From CAZNEZ01 sp964572475 (GTDB lineage: Bacteria > Bacillota > Clostridia > Lachnospirales > Lachnospiraceae), in NCBI GenBank assembly GCA_964572475.1, contig CAZNEZ010000037.1, forward strand, positions 1 through 24,490: 24,490 bases of DNA, written 5' to 3'. Each line of letters opens with the position of its first letter. Position 1 is the stretch's first letter. Of this stretch, positions 1 to 6,934 are shown one piece after another. The notes beneath the pieces are model-generated. The model made no database searches, was not told the DNA's origin, and saw nothing but the letters and a program-made list of their open reading frames with translations. The position numbers and the translations under genes are program-made.

Positions 1-4
1 TCAA

Positions 5-54
5 GAAGAATGCAACGCATTCTTCCAAACGCTTGCGCCGGCAAGCGTTTTTTT
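5..54 (+). terminator. Double-hairpin terminator-like element, left copy
   Basis: Two adjacent perfect hairpins are visible. The first has a 9-bp stem (5-13 with 17-25) and a 3-base loop. After a single C comes the second, with a 10-bp stem (27-36 with 41-50), a GCCG loop and a T-run through 54. The second hairpin plus T-run has the form of an intrinsic terminator for + strand transcription entering from a gene left of the window. A diverged inverted copy lies at 24441-24488. The T-run merges with the first Pho-box-like hexamer of the pst promoter region. Confidence 0.8.
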
Positions 55-106
55 ACATAGATTTTACTTAACATCTCTTTTTGATTTTACATTTCTTTCA
101 TATACT
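52..106 (+). promoter_or_regulatory. Putative Pho-box array and promoter of the pst operon
   Basis: Hexamers resembling the TTWACA Pho box recur as pairs 11 bases apart: TTTACA at 52 and TTTACT at 63, TTAACA at 68 and TTTTGA at 79, TTTACA at 86 and TTCATA at 97. A -10-like TATACT lies at 101-106, giving a start near 113 and a leader of about 40 bases before pstS. An 11-base period is the known geometry of PhoP/PhoB binding in Firmicutes. Because the region is T-rich, some matches may be chance. The regulator would be the PhoB-like protein encoded at 4253. Confidence 0.4.
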
Positions 107-153
107 AAATGTGTACTAAGAAAGAAAACAAAATGAAAAGGAGATTTTTTATT

Positions 154-1059
154 ATGAAGATTAAAAAATGGTTAAGTTTAGCAATGGTAGGTATTATCGC
201 AGCAACAATGATGACAGGATGTGGAAAGAGCGGTTCATCTACGACTACAGGAGATAAAGTGGAGTTTGACACTTCAAAAGATATAACAGTTGTATCAAGA
301 GAAGATGGCTCAGGTACAAGAGGAGCATTTATTGAACTCTTCGGTGTTGAAGAAAAAAATGCAGATGGAGAAAAAGTAGATAATACAACAGATGCAGCAG
401 AAGTTACAAACAATACATCAGTTATGATGACAACAGTAGCAGGTAATAATTACTCAATCGGATATGTTTCACTTGGTTCACTTGGTGATAGTGTTAAGGC
501 AGTTAAAATAGGTGGAGTTGAAGCAACAGTTGCTAATATCAAAAGCGGCAAATATGAAATAGCAAGACCATTTAATATTGCAACTAAAGGTGACGTAAGT
601 GAAGTAGTACAGGATTTTATTGATTACATTATGAGTGCAGAAGGCCAGAAAGTTATAGAAGATAATGGATATATAAGCACAGCTGATAATGCAAAAGCTT
701 ATGCAGGAAGCAAACCATCAGGAAAGATTAAGATTGAGGGTTCTTCATCAGTATCACCAGTAATGGAAAAACTTCAGGAAGCATATCTTAAATTAAATAC
801 AAATGCAACTATTGAAATCAACACAAGCGATTCAACAACTGGTATGACTGCAGTTTCAAAAGGTGGATGTGACATAGGAATGGCATCACGTGATTTGAAA
901 GATAGTGAAAAGGATGCAGGACTTACATCACAGGCTATCGCTATGGATGGTATTGCAGTAATTGTTAACAAGAATAATACAACAGATGATTTAACAAAAG
1001 ATCAGGTTAAGAATATCTTTACTGGAACAGCAACAACATGGAAAGATGCTGTAGCTTAG
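154..1059 (+). CDS. pstS: Phosphate ABC transporter substrate-binding lipoprotein PstS, circularly permuted
   Basis: A 301-residue lipoprotein that should bind phosphate outside the membrane and deliver it to PstCA. The start is ATG 154, ten bases after AAGGAG; an in-frame ATG at 109 lacks a ribosome site. Signal peptide with lipobox MTGC, lipidated Cys23. All PstS landmarks are present but in swapped order. Residues 43-175 carry SREDGSGTR (48-56), IGYVSLGSL and SAEGQKVIEDNGY, which are C-terminal in ordinary PstS. After a 14-residue linker, residues 190-298 carry GSSSVSP, DIGMASRDLKD, DGIAVIVN and NIFTGTATTW, which are normally N-terminal. The protein ends just where the canonical chain would run on into the SREDGSGTR segment. 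Nothing appears missing, so this looks like a functional permutation and not a broken gene. First gene of the operon. Confidence 0.92.
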   Translation: MKIKKWLSLAMVGIIAATMMTGCGKSGSSTTTGDKVEFDTSKDITVVSREDGSGTRGAFIELFGVEEKNADGEKVDNTTDAAEVTNNTSVMMTTVAGNNYSIGYVSLGSLGDSVKAVKIGGVEATVANIKSGKYEIARPFNIATKGDVSEVVQDFIDYIMSAEGQKVIEDNGYISTADNAKAYAGSKPSGKIKIEGSSSVSPVMEKLQEAYLKLNTNATIEINTSDSTTGMTAVSKGGCDIGMASRDLKDSEKDAGLTSQAIAMDGIAVIVNKNNTTDDLTKDQVKNIFTGTATTWKDAVA

Positions 1060-1081
1060 TGATAAGATAGGCAGGTGCAAA

Positions 1082-1957
1082 ATGAAAACAAAAATTTCTA
1101 AGAGAAACTCAAGTAAATTAAAAGAAAAAATTATGAGCGGCGTGTTCTTACTCGCCGCTTGCACCTCTATACTCGCAGTTGCTCTCATTTGTATATTTTT
1201 ATTTGCAAATGGAATACCTGCGATAAAGGAGATAGGGTTAACAGATTTTTTGTTTGGAAAAGTATGGAAACCTAAAAACAATATTTATGGTATATGGCCA
1301 ATGATAGTAGGAAGCCTATATGTAACAGGAGGAGCTATAATTATTGGAGTTCCAATTGGAGTGTTGACAGCAACATTTATGGCTAAATTCTGTCCTAAAA
1401 AATTATTAAAGATATTGAAACCAGCAGTAGATCTTCTTGCAGGAATACCGTCAGTTGTGTATGGATTTTTTGGAATGCTAGTAATTGTCCCTATTATAGG
1501 AAGTATATTTGATATAAGTGGAAAAAGTATACTTACAGCTTCTATACTTTTGGGAATAATGATACTTCCAACTATAATAGGAGTGGCTGAGTCGGCAATA
1601 AATGCAGTTCCAGACAGTTATTATGAAGGCGCGCTTGCACTTGGAGCAACGCATGAAAGAGCAGTATTTAGAACCATTTTACCTGCTGCCAAATCAGGAA
1701 TATTTGCTGGAGTAATCCTTGGAATAGGAAGAGCGGTAGGTGAAACTATGGCAGTTATTATGATTGCTGGTAATCAGCCAAGGGTTCCCGATAGTATTTT
1801 GGAGGGAGTAAGAACACTTACTACAAATATTGTTTTAGAGATGGGATATGCAACAGATCTTCATAGAGAAGCACTTATAGCAACAGCGGTAGTGCTATTT
1901 GTATTCATATTAATAATTAACCTTTCATTTTCATTAATAAAGAAAAAATCGAATTAA
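1082..1957 (+). CDS. pstC: Phosphate ABC transporter permease PstC
   Basis: A 291-residue inner-membrane permease with about six transmembrane segments, forming the phosphate channel with PstA. The ABC-permease loop that contacts the ATPase is visible as EGALALGATHERA near residues 180-192, followed by ILPAAKSGIFAG and GRAVGETMAV, as in the PstC/PstA family. It starts at ATG 1082 with a modest AGGTG ribosome site, 22 bases after pstS. A GC-rich hairpin lies inside the coding sequence at 1136-1159, close to the start, where codon choice is C/G-rich unlike the rest of the gene. The stop overlaps the strong ribosome site of pstA, so translation may be coupled. Confidence 0.93.
   Translation: MKTKISKRNSSKLKEKIMSGVFLLAACTSILAVALICIFLFANGIPAIKEIGLTDFLFGKVWKPKNNIYGIWPMIVGSLYVTGGAIIIGVPIGVLTATFMAKFCPKKLLKILKPAVDLLAGIPSVVYGFFGMLVIVPIIGSIFDISGKSILTASILLGIMILPTIIGVAESAINAVPDSYYEGALALGATHERAVFRTILPAAKSGIFAGVILGIGRAVGETMAVIMIAGNQPRVPDSILEGVRTLTTNIVLEMGYATDLHREALIATAVVLFVFILIINLSFSLIKKKSN
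1136..1159 (+). other. GC-rich hairpin inside the 5' end of pstC
   Basis: AGCGGCG (1136-1142) pairs with CGCCGCT (1153-1159) across a 10-base loop. It stands out in an AT-rich gene and lies about 55 bases after the pstC start. No T-run follows, so it is not a classical terminator. It could stabilise a processed pstS message or slow translation; this is inference. Confidence 0.45.
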
Positions 1958-1969
1958 GGAGGTGTCACA

Positions 1970-2833
1970 ATGGAACAAGTTAATAAACAAACATTTATAC
2001 AGAAGTTAAAAAGTTATAAAAGAAATCCGGGTTCACTTATTTTGCTTGCATTAGTTGTGATATCTGCATTAATCACGATATTTGTAACAGTTTCATTAGT
2101 TGGATATATCCTTATTAAAGGTATACCTAATTTATCACCAGGATTATTTGCCTGGAAGTATACATCTGAAAATTGCTCACTGATACAGGCAATTGTAACG
2201 ACATTAATAATGACAGCAGGAGCTTTAATAGTAGCTGCTCCACTTGGAATATTTGCAGCAATATATCTTGTAGAATATGCAAAAAGAGGCAATAAGATAG
2301 TTGGAATAGTCAGAATGACAGCAGAAACATTATCAGGAATACCATCAATTGTGTATGGATTATTTGGTATGATATTTTTTGTATACGCACTTAAGATGGG
2401 AAATTCAATATTAGCAGGTGTATTAACGCTTTCTATTATGATATTACCATTGATTATGAGAACTACGGAAGAAGCATTAAAGTCAGTTCCAGATTCATTT
2501 AGAGAGGGAAGCTTCGGATTAGGAGCAGGAAAGCTTAGAACTGTTTTTAAAATAGTCCTTCCATCAGCCATTCCTGGAATTTTATCAGGTATTATTCTTG
2601 CTATAGGAAGAATAGTAGGCGAAACAGCTGCGCTTATGTATACTCTTGGCAGTGTTGCCAAAATGCCAGATGGATTATTTTCATCAGGAAGAACACTTTC
2701 AGAACATATGTATCTTCTGTCAAGCGAAGGATTACATTTAGAGCAATCATATGGAACAGCAGTAGTATTATTAGTAATTGTATTTTTAATAAATATGTTG
2801 TCATCAAAAGTGGCAAAACGAATATCAAAATAG
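1970..2833 (+). CDS. pstA: Phosphate ABC transporter permease PstA
   Basis: A 287-residue membrane permease, partner of PstC in the phosphate channel. A cytoplasmic N-terminal segment of about 25 residues is followed by about six hydrophobic segments. The ATPase-contact loop EGSFGLGAGKLRTVF, then VLPSAIPGILSG and GRIVGETAALMYT, match the PstA family. The ribosome site AAGGAGGTG is near-consensus and overlaps the pstC stop codon. The stop leads into GGAGGA for pstB, so all transporter genes are tightly packed. A 277-codon open frame on the opposite strand over this gene is a shadow. Confidence 0.94.
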   Translation: MEQVNKQTFIQKLKSYKRNPGSLILLALVVISALITIFVTVSLVGYILIKGIPNLSPGLFAWKYTSENCSLIQAIVTTLIMTAGALIVAAPLGIFAAIYLVEYAKRGNKIVGIVRMTAETLSGIPSIVYGLFGMIFFVYALKMGNSILAGVLTLSIMILPLIMRTTEEALKSVPDSFREGSFGLGAGKLRTVFKIVLPSAIPGILSGIILAIGRIVGETAALMYTLGSVAKMPDGLFSSGRTLSEHMYLLSSEGLHLEQSYGTAVVLLVIVFLINMLSSKVAKRISK

Positions 2834-2845
2834 GAGGACTTTGTC

Positions 2846-3595
2846 ATGAGTAAGATGGAAGTAAAAAATCTTGAGCTTCATTATGGTGAATTTAAGGCAC
2901 TTAAGAATATAAACATAGAAATACCTGAAAAAGAGATAACAGCATTTATAGGACCATCAGGCTGTGGAAAATCAACATTGTTAAAGTCATTAAACAGAAT
3001 GAATGATTTAATTGAGGGCTGTAAAATAACAGGAGAAGTATTACTCGATAATGAAAATATTTATGGAGGAATGGATATTAATCTCTTACGAAAAAGAGTT
3101 GGAATGGTATTTCAAAAACCTAATCCATTTCCTATGAGTATATATGACAATATTGCATTTGGACCTAGAACACATGGGGTTAAGTCTAAGGTTAAACTTG
3201 ATGATATAGTTGAAAAATCACTTAGAGATGCAGCTATATTTGAAGAGGTAAAAGACAGACTTAAAAAGAGTGCACTTGGAATATCTGGTGGACAGCAACA
3301 GAGACTTTGCATAGCAAGGGCATTAGCAGTTCAGCCAGAAGTGTTACTAATGGATGAACCTACTTCAGCACTTGACCCAATATCTACATCTAAGATTGAA
3401 GACCTTGCTGTTGAACTTAAAAAAGAGTATACTATTGTTATTGTAACGCATAATATGCAGCAGGCAGTAAGAATCTCTGACAAAACAGCATTTTTCCTTT
3501 TGGGTGAAGTAATTGAATTTAGCGACACAGAGACATTGTTCTCAATGCCAAAGAATAAGAAAACAGAAGACTATATTACAGGAAGGTTTGGTTGA
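2846..3595 (+). CDS. pstB: Phosphate ABC transporter ATP-binding protein PstB
   Basis: A 249-residue cytoplasmic ATPase that powers phosphate import through PstCA. Visible motifs are Walker A GPSGCGKST (36-44), ABC signature ISGGQ (146-150) followed by QQRLCIARAL, Walker B VLLMDEP (166-172) and the H-loop His202 in VTHNMQQA, the form typical of PstB. NRMNDL after Walker A is also PstB-typical. The length is normal. GGAGGA lies seven bases before ATG 2846. One base separates its stop from the phoU start, suggesting translational coupling. Confidence 0.96.
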   Translation: MSKMEVKNLELHYGEFKALKNINIEIPEKEITAFIGPSGCGKSTLLKSLNRMNDLIEGCKITGEVLLDNENIYGGMDINLLRKRVGMVFQKPNPFPMSIYDNIAFGPRTHGVKSKVKLDDIVEKSLRDAAIFEEVKDRLKKSALGISGGQQQRLCIARALAVQPEVLLMDEPTSALDPISTSKIEDLAVELKKEYTIVIVTHNMQQAVRISDKTAFFLLGEVIEFSDTETLFSMPKNKKTEDYITGRFG

Positions 3596-3596
3596 T

Positions 3597-4244
3597 ATGA
3601 GAAATAAATTTGATGAGCAGCTTGAGCTGCTAAATGTAGAACTTATTAAAATGGGATCTATGTGTGAAGAAGCTATTGGAACTGCTGCTGAAGCAATGTT
3701 TCAGAATAGTGAAGCTCTTAGAAAAAAAGTGTATTCAGTTGATAGTGATATTGATCAAAAAGAAAGAGATATAGAATCTTTATGTATGAAGCTGCTTTTA
3801 CAGCAACAACCAGTAGCAAAGGATTTAAGACTTATTTCATCAGCTATCAAGATGATTTCAGATATGGAACGTATTGGAGATCAGGCATCAGATATCGCAG
3901 AAATATCAGAATATATTGGAGATATGGATGAAACGGGAATGCATGCAACGCACATTGGCGATATGGCCAAAGCTACAATTAAGATGGTAACAGATAGCGT
4001 CAGCTCATTTGTCAACAAGGACTTATCACTGGCTAAAGCGGTAATGGACTATGATGATAGGGTAGATGACTTATTTGATAAGATTAAAAATGAACTAATT
4101 CATATGCTTGGTACTGAAGATGTAAATGGTGAATATTGTATTGACCTTCTTATGATAGCTAAGTATTTTGAAAGAATAGGAGATCATGCGACAAATATTG
4201 CTGAATGGGTCGTATTCTCAATTACAGGAAAACACGAAGGGTAG
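3597..4244 (+). CDS. phoU: Phosphate transport regulator PhoU
   Basis: A 215-residue helical protein with two similar PhoU three-helix bundles, each with the repeated pattern seen here as SDMERIGDQASDIAE and AKYFERIGDHATNIAE. PhoU proteins sit between PstB and the PhoR kinase, dampening the phosphate-starvation response and uptake. The start at ATG 3597 gives the family length and has GGAAGG ten bases upstream inside the end of pstB; the longer in-frame extension to 3513 overlaps pstB and is unlikely. The gene leads directly to the PhoB/PhoR pair, fitting its signalling role. Confidence 0.93.
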   Translation: MRNKFDEQLELLNVELIKMGSMCEEAIGTAAEAMFQNSEALRKKVYSVDSDIDQKERDIESLCMKLLLQQQPVAKDLRLISSAIKMISDMERIGDQASDIAEISEYIGDMDETGMHATHIGDMAKATIKMVTDSVSSFVNKDLSLAKAVMDYDDRVDDLFDKIKNELIHMLGTEDVNGEYCIDLLMIAKYFERIGDHATNIAEWVVFSITGKHEG

Positions 4245-4252
4245 GTAGTTGC

Positions 4253-4930
4253 ATGATATTTGTGGTAGAAGATGACGAAAGTATCAGAGAGCTGGTAATA
4301 TACACTCTTCAGAGCACAGGCTTTGAAGCAGAGGGTTTTATGAAGGGAAGCGAAATGTTTGAGGCAATGAAAAATGTTCTTCCAGATTTGATTCTCCTTG
4401 ATATCATGCTTCCAGAGGAAGATGGCATTTCTATCCTTAAGAAACTGCGTAAAAATGCATCTACACAGGAAGTTCCTATAATGATGGTCACTGCAAAAGG
4501 CACAGAATATGACAAAGTACTAGGTCTTGACCTTGGAGCGGATGATTATGTTAGTAAACCATTTGGAATGATGGAGTTAGTGTCTAGAGTAAAGGCATTG
4601 TTGAGACGTACAAATAAAAAGAATCTAGTTCAGGACAAAATTATTTCGGCTGGAGATATTACACTAGATTTAGGTAAGCATTGCGTTATAGCAGGCGGCA
4701 ATAATGTAGTGCTTACATTTAAAGAGTTTGAATTACTTAGAATGTTGCTTGAAGCAGAGGGAAGAGTTATGACTAGAGATCATCTTCTAGAGGTTATATG
4801 GGGATATGATTTTGATGGTGAAACAAGGACTGTAGATGTTCATGTTAGAACACTCAGGCAAAAACTAGCTGATTATGGTAATGCTATTGAAACTGTACGA
4901 GGTGTTGGCTATCGTATTAGTTCTAAATAA
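4253..4930 (+). CDS. OmpR/PhoB-family response regulator
   Basis: A 225-residue two-component response regulator, probably the phosphate-starvation activator (PhoB/PhoP role). The receiver domain (about 1-115) has the acidic cluster Glu6-Asp7-Asp8, phosphoacceptor Asp50 in LILLDIMLP, Thr80 and Lys102. The winged-helix DNA-binding domain (about 128-224) has the family end TVDVHVRTLRQKL and VRGVGYRI. The start is ATG 4253, which opens directly on the beta-strand FVVEDDE; an upstream in-frame ATG at 4205 lies inside phoU. Eight bases separate it from phoU. The likely target is the hexamer array before pstS, making the operon self-regulating. Confidence 0.9.
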   Translation: MIFVVEDDESIRELVIYTLQSTGFEAEGFMKGSEMFEAMKNVLPDLILLDIMLPEEDGISILKKLRKNASTQEVPIMMVTAKGTEYDKVLGLDLGADDYVSKPFGMMELVSRVKALLRRTNKKNLVQDKIISAGDITLDLGKHCVIAGGNNVVLTFKEFELLRMLLEAEGRVMTRDHLLEVIWGYDFDGETRTVDVHVRTLRQKLADYGNAIETVRGVGYRISSK

Positions 4931-4968
4931 GTTTAAGTTATTTAAATTAACAGGAAAGGGTGAGACTT

Positions 4969-6636
4969 ATGAAGAAAAAAATATTTACTTATTCTTGTAT
5001 AATAGCATTTGTAGCTGTTATATTAACAACCATTTTGATGTCTATAGTTCAATATAATGCATACTATTCAGAAATAAAAAAGAATATAAAGAGTGAGGTT
5101 AACTATATTGCTAAATCTATGGACAGTGAAAAGAAAAGTTATCTTGAATCAATTAAGAATGTTGATGCAAGTAGAATTACATGGATAGATACTGATGGTA
5201 CTGTACTTTACGATACGAATTCAGAAGCTGAAACAATGGAGAATCATTCGGGCAGACCAGAAGTCAGCCAGGCACTTTTAGATGGAAGTGGGGAAAGTAC
5301 AAGACTTTCTTTAACGATTGGCAATCAAACGTACTATTATGCAATTAAACTTGATGATGGGACAATATTAAGAATTTCAGTTCTGACTAATTCTATGTTT
5401 AGCTCGTTAATAGGAAGTATGCCATTTGTAGTGATGGTACTTATTATAGTATTTGCAATTGCAGTAATACTTGCAGATATGATGACAAAGAAGATTATAA
5501 AACCTATTAATGAACTTAACCTTGATGTTCCTTCTTCAAATGAAGTGTATGATGAATTTGCACCTCTTTTAAGGCGTTTAAAGCAGCAAAACGAGAAGAT
5601 TGAAGATACTATGGATGAGCTTAGACGTAGACAGATTGAATTTTCAGCCATTACTGACAATATGGGCGAAGGCTTTATGATATTGGATAGTAAAGCTAAT
5701 ATATTATCATATAATGCCAGCGCATTAAAAATTCTAGATGTAAACGAAGATAATTGTATCCATAAGAATGTTTTAAGTGTTAATAGAAGCATAGAGTTTA
5801 TAGAAGCCGTAGAGACTGCTTCAAACGGACAGTCTGTTGAGAAGATATTTGAGTCTGGAGGAAGAATCTATGTACTCATGGCGAATCCAGTTATAGTTGA
5901 TTCAAAAATAGCAGGAATTGTGTTTATTATGGTAGATGAAACAGAGAAAGAGGAACGTGAAAAAATGCGTAAGGAGTTCTCTGCTAATGTATCACATGAG
6001 CTAAAAACTCCACTTACTGCAATATCGGGTTATGCTGAGATTATGAAAAATGGTATTGTTAAGCCAGAGGACATGATTAGGTTTTCAGAGAAGATATATA
6101 AAGAAGCAGGAAGACTTATAGTACTTGTTGGAGACATTATTAAGATTTCAAGGCTTGATGAGAGAGATGTTGAGCTTGAAAAAGAAGTAGTTGACTTGTA
6201 TGAAGTAGGTAATGATGTACTGCAACGACTTAGTGATAAGGCAATGGAGAATGATGTATCAGTAAGTATTTCTGGTAGTAAAGTAGTGTATAATGGCGTT
6301 AAACAAGTGATTGATGAGATGATTTTTAATCTGTGTGAAAATGCAATTAAGTACAATAAAAAAGAAGGTAATGTTACTCTTAGTATCAATAGGGAGAATG
6401 GAGAGGCGGTTATTACAGTAAGTGATACAGGAATAGGAATTCCTTTGGCTGACATAGACAGAGTATTTGAAAGATTCTATCGTGTAGATAAAAGTCATTC
6501 AAAAGAGACTGGTGGAACTGGTTTAGGTCTGTCTATAGTAAAACATGCCGCAGCATATCACGGTGGCAGAGTTGAGATGAATAGTATTCTTAATCAAGGA
6601 ACAAATGTAAAGATATTTCTTCCAAATGCAATATAG
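4969..6636 (+). CDS. PhoR-like sensor histidine kinase
   Basis: A 555-residue membrane sensor kinase, partner of the upstream response regulator. Order: transmembrane helix about 7-29, extracytoplasmic domain about 30-147, second transmembrane helix about 149-171, a linker/HAMP-like helix, PAS domain about 225-325 (GEGFMILDSKANIL), HisKA with His343 in NVSHELKTPL, and HATPase with N box NLCENAIKYN, G1 DTGIGIP and G2 GGTGLGLS. The ATG at 4969 follows AGGAAAGGG by eight bases; a GTG three codons earlier overlaps that site. In this family the kinase is controlled through the Pst transporter and PhoU rather than by direct phosphate binding. It ends the pst operon. Confidence 0.9.
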   Translation: MKKKIFTYSCIIAFVAVILTTILMSIVQYNAYYSEIKKNIKSEVNYIAKSMDSEKKSYLESIKNVDASRITWIDTDGTVLYDTNSEAETMENHSGRPEVSQALLDGSGESTRLSLTIGNQTYYYAIKLDDGTILRISVLTNSMFSSLIGSMPFVVMVLIIVFAIAVILADMMTKKIIKPINELNLDVPSSNEVYDEFAPLLRRLKQQNEKIEDTMDELRRRQIEFSAITDNMGEGFMILDSKANILSYNASALKILDVNEDNCIHKNVLSVNRSIEFIEAVETASNGQSVEKIFESGGRIYVLMANPVIVDSKIAGIVFIMVDETEKEEREKMRKEFSANVSHELKTPLTAISGYAEIMKNGIVKPEDMIRFSEKIYKEAGRLIVLVGDIIKISRLDERDVELEKEVVDLYEVGNDVLQRLSDKAMENDVSVSISGSKVVYNGVKQVIDEMIFNLCENAIKYNKKEGNVTLSINRENGEAVITVSDTGIGIPLADIDRVFERFYRVDKSHSKETGGTGLGLSIVKHAAAYHGGRVEMNSILNQGTNVKIFLPNAI

Positions 6637-6640
6637 TATA

Positions 6641-6649
6641 TGATATAAT
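6641..6649 (+). promoter_or_regulatory. Extended -10 promoter before the 67-residue gene
   Basis: TGATATAAT is a perfect extended -10 element starting just after the kinase stop codon. The -35 region (about 6620-6626, TTCCAA/TCCAAA) is weak, as tolerated with an extended -10. It predicts a start near 6656 and a leader of about 60 bases, and would let the small gene be transcribed independently of the pst operon. Confidence 0.55.
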
Positions 6650-6717
6650 GTAGGTAGTGTAATCTTAAATGATAATACTTACATTGTACATAGAATATAT
6701 CAAAATTGGAGGCAATT

Positions 6718-6921
6718 ATGAAGATTGATTTTACAAAGGAACAGATAAGTTTACTTAATAAGGTAGATATTGATTTTGATTTTAAAGGTGATATTAATCA
6801 TGACCAGCTAATGGATCTTGATGAAGCTATTGGCGAATATATGGAAGAACATGGTATTGGTGATGATGATAAACCTAATGAAACTGGTAAGCTTTGTATA
6901 GAGATTATGGATTTACTGTGA
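6718..6921 (+). CDS. Small acidic protein of unknown function
   Basis: A 67-residue, strongly acidic protein with no signal peptide or membrane segment, so probably cytosolic. The start ATG 6718 lies seven bases after GGAGG; the frame is open four codons further but those overlap the ribosome site. Recognisable stretches are an amphipathic N-terminus (FTKEQISLLNKV), an acidic middle with GDINHDQLMDLDEAIGEYM, and the end CIEIMDLL. Small proteins of this look occur in Lachnospiraceae as far as I recall, but I know no function. It has its own likely promoter and ends 13 bases before the convergent flippase gene, with no clear terminator between. Confidence 0.7.
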   Translation: MKIDFTKEQISLLNKVDIDFDFKGDINHDQLMDLDEAIGEYMEEHGIGDDDKPNETGKLCIEIMDLL

Positions 6922-6934
6922 TTCTTCCATACAC

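Noticed and set aside
1060..1081. PstS as a frameshifted or truncated gene
   Set aside because: The early stop after IFTGTATTW looks like truncation at first, but the missing half is present at the N-terminal side of the same protein, so permutation explains it better.
2014..2847. 277-codon open frame on the - strand over pstA
   Set aside because: It lies opposite a clear PstA with family motifs and a strong ribosome site; the antisense product resembles nothing.
6757..6830. EF-hand or dockerin-like loop in the 67-residue protein
   Set aside because: Some loop positions fit (Asp, Gly, Ile), but the fifth position is Lys and the twelfth is Gln where Asp/Asn and Glu are expected. Only an acidic segment can be claimed.
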